This document shows, in pieces, positions 60,349 to 64,000 of a stretch of DNA of 64,000 nucleotides; the first letter of the stretch is position 1, and each line of letters begins with the position of its first letter. The notes below the pieces were generated by a model. It did no database searches, was not told the origin of the DNA, and saw nothing but the letters and a program-made list of their open reading frames with translations. The stretch lies in assembly GCF_014203275.1 (NCBI RefSeq), contig NZ_JACHIP010000008.1, positions 60,785 to 124,784 of the forward strand, read 5' to 3'. The translations under genes and the position numbers were made by a program. The stretch comes from Granulicella aggregans. Lineage in GTDB: Bacteria; Acidobacteriota; Terriglobia; Terriglobales; Acidobacteriaceae.

Positions 60349-60804
60349 ATTCACCTCACTCCATGGATTGCTTCTGGCAGTCACCTAGCTACCGTATGCG
60401 GAAAGCCAGCGTGGCTGCATCTAGGCTGTGGGTGCCCACGGGGCGCTGTCCAATACTTCCTAACTATCGGGTGATAGTTGCGAATTATCACCTCATCTCT
60501 TAGGTCGGCTCCCGAACTCTCTCAAAGAGTTTCCTTTGCTCGATTTGCGATGACCGTCGTCAAGCAAGAACGGAAGGCATCTCGTGCTTTAGAGGATTGA
60601 AATTGATCGCCGCAATACCGTCTCTCCGTAGGAGATCTCAGGGTCAACGCTGCTCATGCTGGAGTAAGTTTGGCCAAAATCGATAATTGTGTTGTTTCTC
60701 GATTTCGAAGGCGTCAAGATTTGCCAAGGGAGGGCGCGGACCGACCGTAAAATTCCGGCTCCCACTATCGCACGAGATCCTCTATCTCCAACGAGTGGTG
60801 AGCA
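60349..60804. other. Regulatory gap between xis-like and LysR genes
   Basis: 456 bp between divergent genes. It contains a GTGGGTGCCCAC palindrome (60428-60439), the first long inverted-repeat arm (60448-60492), and about 300 bp in which I see no gene. Confidence 0.5.
60448..60492. repeat. Left arm of long inverted repeat flanking the LysR gene
   Basis: GTCCAATACTTCC, then the palindrome AACTATC-GGGT-GATAGTT, then GCGAATTATCACC. The same parts occur at 61842-61885 in inverted order. Confidence 0.8.
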
Positions 60805-61836
60805 ATGTACGATTGGGCCGATCTTCGCTACTTTCGCTATCTGTTGACCATCCTCGAGAGGCAGGGGTTTCGCGCTGCCGCGGAAGAGCTTCACATTTCG
60901 CAACCCAGCCTCACTGTGCAAGCCAGAAAATTCCAAGAGAATGCCTCCGTTCGCCTCTTTCAAAAGACGAAAAGCGGCCGTATCCGACCTACCGAGGCTG
61001 GCGTCGCCTTCATCTCGTTGGCCCGGCTGTTGCTGGAAACAAGGGAAGAGGTAATGAATGCACTTGTCCAGATCGAGCGAGGTGAGATCGGATCCGTTCG
61101 ATTCGGCTGCGCCCCGCTCGTTGACCAACGCGTATTTCGCGATCTTTGCAGCTTGCACAAGGAGATCTTGCCGCAGTGTTCTCTCCGGCCCACCCATGGG
61201 GATACGGATCAGTTGGCCGAAGAGGTAGCACGCGGTCAGGTGGATGCCGCAGTCGTCACGCTGCCGCTGCGCCATCCGGAGTTGCGCATCGAGGAGATAC
61301 GGCGCGATCGTCTCGTCGCTTGCTTGCGCCACGATGATCCATTGGCTAGAAAACCTGTCCTTAACGTGACGGATCTGCAAGGAAACCTAACCGTCTTCTA
61401 CCATCCGCAGCGCCATCCTGACGCCCACGAAGTCCTTGTCCATATGCTGGCAAGCGCCGGCATCACAATTGATGAATGCTCTCTTGCCTCCCACCCTTCC
61501 GAGATGCAGATGCTGGTCAAGGAAGGACACGGATTGACGCTAATTCGGGAAGGAAGTCGGATCGACGACGAGCTGACGATTAGACCGATTGCAGATGTAA
61601 CTTGGACGGTCGACACGGCGGTCATCTATCACAAGCAACGCCATCCGAAGACAGTTCCTATCCTCGTCAAAAAGCTGAGACGACAGTTCCAAGATGAGGC
61701 AAGTGGGAACGGAAGAAAGGAAGATACAGCTTCCCTGCGGATACATGGGAGCGCACGCAAGCCTCCCCAAGCGGCCAGGAACGTACCTGTGCAGCTGACA
61801 TTCCTAGACCGAAAGCACGGAGCCAGCAAGAGATAG
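60805..61836 (+). CDS. LysR-family transcriptional regulator
   Basis: 343 aa. The N-terminal winged helix reads LRYFRYLLTILERQGFRAAAEELHISQPSLTVQARKFQE and GRIRPTEAGVAFI. The C-terminal part is a two-lobe effector-binding domain (GSVRFGCAPLVDQRVFRDL, VDAAVVTLPLRH). The product is about 40 residues longer than most LysR proteins, with a basic tail. It lies between two 45-nt inverted-repeat arms inside the mobile element. The effector is unknown; it might control the adjacent virB genes or be a passenger. Confidence 0.92.
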   Translation: MYDWADLRYFRYLLTILERQGFRAAAEELHISQPSLTVQARKFQENASVRLFQKTKSGRIRPTEAGVAFISLARLLLETREEVMNALVQIERGEIGSVRFGCAPLVDQRVFRDLCSLHKEILPQCSLRPTHGDTDQLAEEVARGQVDAAVVTLPLRHPELRIEEIRRDRLVACLRHDDPLARKPVLNVTDLQGNLTVFYHPQRHPDAHEVLVHMLASAGITIDECSLASHPSEMQMLVKEGHGLTLIREGSRIDDELTIRPIADVTWTVDTAVIYHKQRHPKTVPILVKKLRRQFQDEASGNGRKEDTASLRIHGSARKPPQAARNVPVQLTFLDRKHGASKR

Positions 61837-61841
61837 AGCAA

Positions 61842-61885
61842 CCCGATAATTGAGAGCTATCGGGTGATAGTTAAGAAGTATTGGA
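61842..61885. repeat. Right arm of long inverted repeat flanking the LysR gene
   Basis: CCCGATAATTGAGAG, AGCTATC-GGGT-GATAGTT and AAGAAGTATTGGAC. Its reverse complement aligns with 60448-60492 over the whole arm except around the central GGGT and neighbouring bases. Confidence 0.8.
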
Positions 61886-61952
61886 CGCGGGCGAAGGACA
61901 GGCTCAATCATCACGACATATTCCCGACTGAGACCAGTCGATGGAGGTGCCG

Positions 61953-62336
61953 ATGATACGCAGCAGCCAAGTAGTGATCTCCCGCAGTACCGCCCGCCTT
62001 GCCAAGCGATTGGCCCGACCTTTTACGAAACGTAAACTGTTCCGCGCCACGCGTGTGATGTGGCCGGCGCTCGCCGCGTTCACAGTCACAAGCATTGCCC
62101 ATGCCCAAGGAACGATGGATTTCTCCGGGGCTACAACGCTCATGACGACATTCAAGACTTTTGCGATTTATGCGGGAGCTGTCATCTGTTTTGGCGGTCT
62201 GATCTTCGCCGGAATCCGCATGATGAGTGGGAGATTTCAAGATGCTATCCCACGGCTCTTCGGTGCGCTGTTTGGCGCCGGAGTGCTCGGTTGGGGTGCC
62301 GGCTGGATCGGCTCGCTGACCGGGCAGTCGATGTAG
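61953..62336 (+). CDS. virB2: VirB2/TrbC-like conjugative pilin precursor
   Basis: 127 aa from ATG 61953, which has a perfect GGAGG 5 nt upstream; an ATG at 61941 is poorer. A long basic N-terminus leads to a hydrophobic stretch ending in IAHAQ, the likely signal peptidase site. Two membrane helices follow (AIYAGAVICFGGLIFAGI and LFGALFGAGVLGWGAGWI), with FQDAIPRL between. This is the VirB2/TrbC pattern of the pilus subunit. Confidence 0.83.
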   Translation: MIRSSQVVISRSTARLAKRLARPFTKRKLFRATRVMWPALAAFTVTSIAHAQGTMDFSGATTLMTTFKTFAIYAGAVICFGGLIFAGIRMMSGRFQDAIPRLFGALFGAGVLGWGAGWIGSLTGQSM

Positions 62337-62349
62337 GAGGTACATCGAC

Positions 62350-62610
62350 ATGACTAGGCGGGGAGAACCGTTACCAATCAATGGCGCACTGAATCGACCC
62401 AGGACCAAATTAGGTCTCGAACTGTCAGCGTGGATGTCCATTGTGTTCGTTACGGTAACGGTTTTCCTCGCCGGTTTCAAATGGTTTGCCATCTTCAGCT
62501 TTCCTGCATTGCTGCTTGGTGCTTGGCTCGTAGTCCGAAGACACCCCAAGATGTTCCAACTCTGGTCTCTGAGTCTGAAGCAGAGGAGCTACTATGACCC
62601 GCGCAAATAA
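62350..62610 (+). CDS. virB3: VirB3-like type IV secretion protein
   Basis: 86 aa with two short hydrophobic segments (MSIVFVTVTVFLAGF and FAIFSFPALLLGAWLVV) after a basic, Pro-rich start, as in VirB3/TrbD. Its position between the pilin and VirB4 genes supports the call. It overlaps virB4 by 17 nt. Confidence 0.8.
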   Translation: MTRRGEPLPINGALNRPRTKLGLELSAWMSIVFVTVTVFLAGFKWFAIFSFPALLLGAWLVVRRHPKMFQLWSLSLKQRSYYDPRK

Positions 62611-64000
62611 CGCACCGTGGTTTACGAAGGCAGGAGCGGCGAGCAGTATTGTCCCGATCTCACACTTTGTTGGGGAGAGCATCTTCGCCCTTAAGGGCGG
62701 CGGTTACGGTTGCCTGTTCTCGCTCGATGGAATAGATGCCGAGAGCCGCACCGACCAGGATCTTGATGTCCGTGTGCGGGGTGTTGAAGCTTCGTTGCGT
62801 GGTCTGCCACAGGACTCATGCCTGTACCAATACGCTCGCGTGAGGGCCGGCTTTGAACTTCCACGGCAAGGGAATTATGTAGACTCTGTCACCGAATCTT
62901 TTGCTTGCGACCGAATTGAATTCCTAAACATGAACGCCCGCTTTCGACGCATCGACCTGTATTGGTGCCTCACCATCGAGCCGGAGGCTGGCAACCAGCT
63001 GAGCCGCAAGCCTAAGGAACAGAGGGCAACAACAGACCGGCAACTGCTCGAGCTTGAAAAATCGGCGACGATCCTCGGATCGCATATGAGCGATGCGATC
63101 GGGCTGAGACTTCTGGGCAAGGACCAAGCGTTTCAGTTCTTCTGTTACATGTTCAACCTTGAAGAGTGGTCGTCGAGCGTTCATCTGCGATCTGACGCAG
63201 GCGTCGACCGACAGATTGTGAACTCTCCAGTGGAATGGCACAGCGGCTATCTTCGAATCGGCCGTCGCTACGTTCAGATGTTTCCGTTGACGAATACGCC
63301 TGAGATCTCCCGTCCTTGCCTGTTCACCAATCTGATGGAGCTCGATTGCGACAGCATCCTCTGCTCGGTCTGGCGGCCGCAGACCGACAGCGCTGCGCGG
63401 AAGGAAGTGACGAACCAGGAGAAGTTCCTGGAGTTCTTCAAGCACTCACCCATCCAGCGTCTGATGAGCGGCAAAAATACCGCTCCTCTCGACACAAGCG
63501 CGACCGCTAAAGCTGTTACTGGAAATGTCGACAACCTCGCCGAGGTCGTCTCATCGCTCGACAAGCTGGGACAGGGCGATTACGCATTGCGGTTACTGCT
63601 TTCGGCTAGTACAGCAACCGAACTCCGAGCTGCAACGCCCGCTGTCCATCGCCTCTTTGTGGATGCGCGTGCCCCGATCATCGAGGAGACCTACGGTAAT
63701 CTCTCTGCCTTCTACGCCATGTTTCCGGGCAATCGTCAGTTCAATGTCTATCCGCTTTGGCTGCGGGAAGACCATCACGCGCGCCTGTCGAGCATCTTCG
63801 CTCCGACCCTAGGCCACGTTCGTTCGGATGATCTTGACGCCGAGTATTTGAACATCTTTGAGACGCGAACAAGGACCCCTTACTTCCAGGATGCCTACGT
63901 TAATCGCGTGAGGGTCCAGCTCATCATCGGTCCAACGGGTAGTGGAAAAAGCGTAAACGCCTGCCAAATGCTCAGCCTGGAGCAGAAATACGGTGGTTTC
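62594..64000 (+). CDS. virB4: VirB4-family type IV secretion ATPase (cut by window end)
   Basis: Open for 469 codons from ATG 62594 (GAGGAG 5 nt upstream) to the window edge. The N-terminal domain is CagE/VirB4-like (FVGESIFALKGGGYGCLFSLDGIDAES, LYWCLTIEP) and Walker A is GPTGSGKS at residues 446-453. It is a cytosolic/membrane motor for pilus assembly and DNA transfer. The rest of the ATPase domain is missing because the window ends. Confidence 0.93.
   Translation, partial: MTRANNAPWFTKAGAASSIVPISHFVGESIFALKGGGYGCLFSLDGIDAESRTDQDLDVRVRGVEASLRGLPQDSCLYQYARVRAGFELPRQGNYVDSVTESFACDRIEFLNMNARFRRIDLYWCLTIEPEAGNQLSRKPKEQRATTDRQLLELEKSATILGSHMSDAIGLRLLGKDQAFQFFCYMFNLEEWSSSVHLRSDAGVDRQIVNSPVEWHSGYLRIGRRYVQMFPLTNTPEISRPCLFTNLMELDCDSILCSVWRPQTDSAARKEVTNQEKFLEFFKHSPIQRLMSGKNTAPLDTSATAKAVTGNVDNLAEVVSSLDKLGQGDYALRLLLSASTATELRAATPAVHRLFVDARAPIIEETYGNLSAFYAMFPGNRQFNVYPLWLREDHHARLSSIFAPTLGHVRSDDLDAEYLNIFETRTRTPYFQDAYVNRVRVQLIIGPTGSGKSVNACQMLSLEQKYGGF

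Noticed and set aside
60589..61380. 263-codon minus-strand frame
   Set aside because: It overlaps the LysR gene, whose helix-turn-helix and effector domains are unmistakable.

Overview
The window is high-GC chromosomal DNA from a Gram-negative soil-type heterotroph. The best fit is an acidobacterium of the Terriglobus/Granulicella/Edaphobacter group. I base this on secreted glycoside hydrolases, a carboxypeptidase-regulatory-domain family protein, a Gly/His-rich secreted protein, long leaders and abundant small palindromic repeats between genes. Genus-level assignment is inference, not a database result.

Layout. 1-253: end of a ribokinase-like gene. 316-4790: promoter, cobalamin riboswitch and nrdAB; the R2 subunit is of the tyrosine-free class Ic (Chlamydia-like) type. 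4.8-17.4 kb: secreted or envelope proteins (alpha-amylase family protein, beta-propeller protein, PLD/cardiolipin-synthase-like enzyme, GH38 alpha-mannosidase, beta-barrel porin, patatin lipase). 17.5-29.6 kb: minus-strand genes that together could form a lysine/2-aminoadipate catabolic route (ALDH7-type dehydrogenase, class III aminotransferase, DUF1338 2-oxoadipate hydroxylase, FAD/Fe-S 2-hydroxyacid dehydrogenase), with a histidine kinase/response regulator pair and a surface protein among them. 30-36.6 kb: rpiA and a carbohydrate island (GH2, LacI regulator, GH31). 36.8-45.3 kb: housekeeping genes (ctaA, proC, SDR, Tat-exported deaminase, DUF885 peptidase, degenerate NtrC-like regulator, bacilliredoxin, murB). 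45.7-50.5 kb: modABC, then thrC-thrB. 50.8-58.5 kb: trxA, CNNM/CBS protein, oppositely oriented Dpp-type permease genes, a phosphoesterase, a WcaI-type glycosyltransferase and a CAP-domain protein.

58.5-64 kb is the left end of an integrative conjugative element at tRNA-Asn: tyrosine integrase, excisionase-like protein, a LysR regulator flanked by about 45-bp inverted repeats, and the start of a type IV secretion operon (virB2, virB3, virB4), cut by the window edge.

Two families of short dispersed repeats punctuate the chromosomal part. One is a CCCA...TGGGGCAC palindrome, the other a longer unit with a GTCCTTCG...CTCAGGATGACGG core. One copy of the first family lies in frame inside murB, and others supply spurious upstream start codons.
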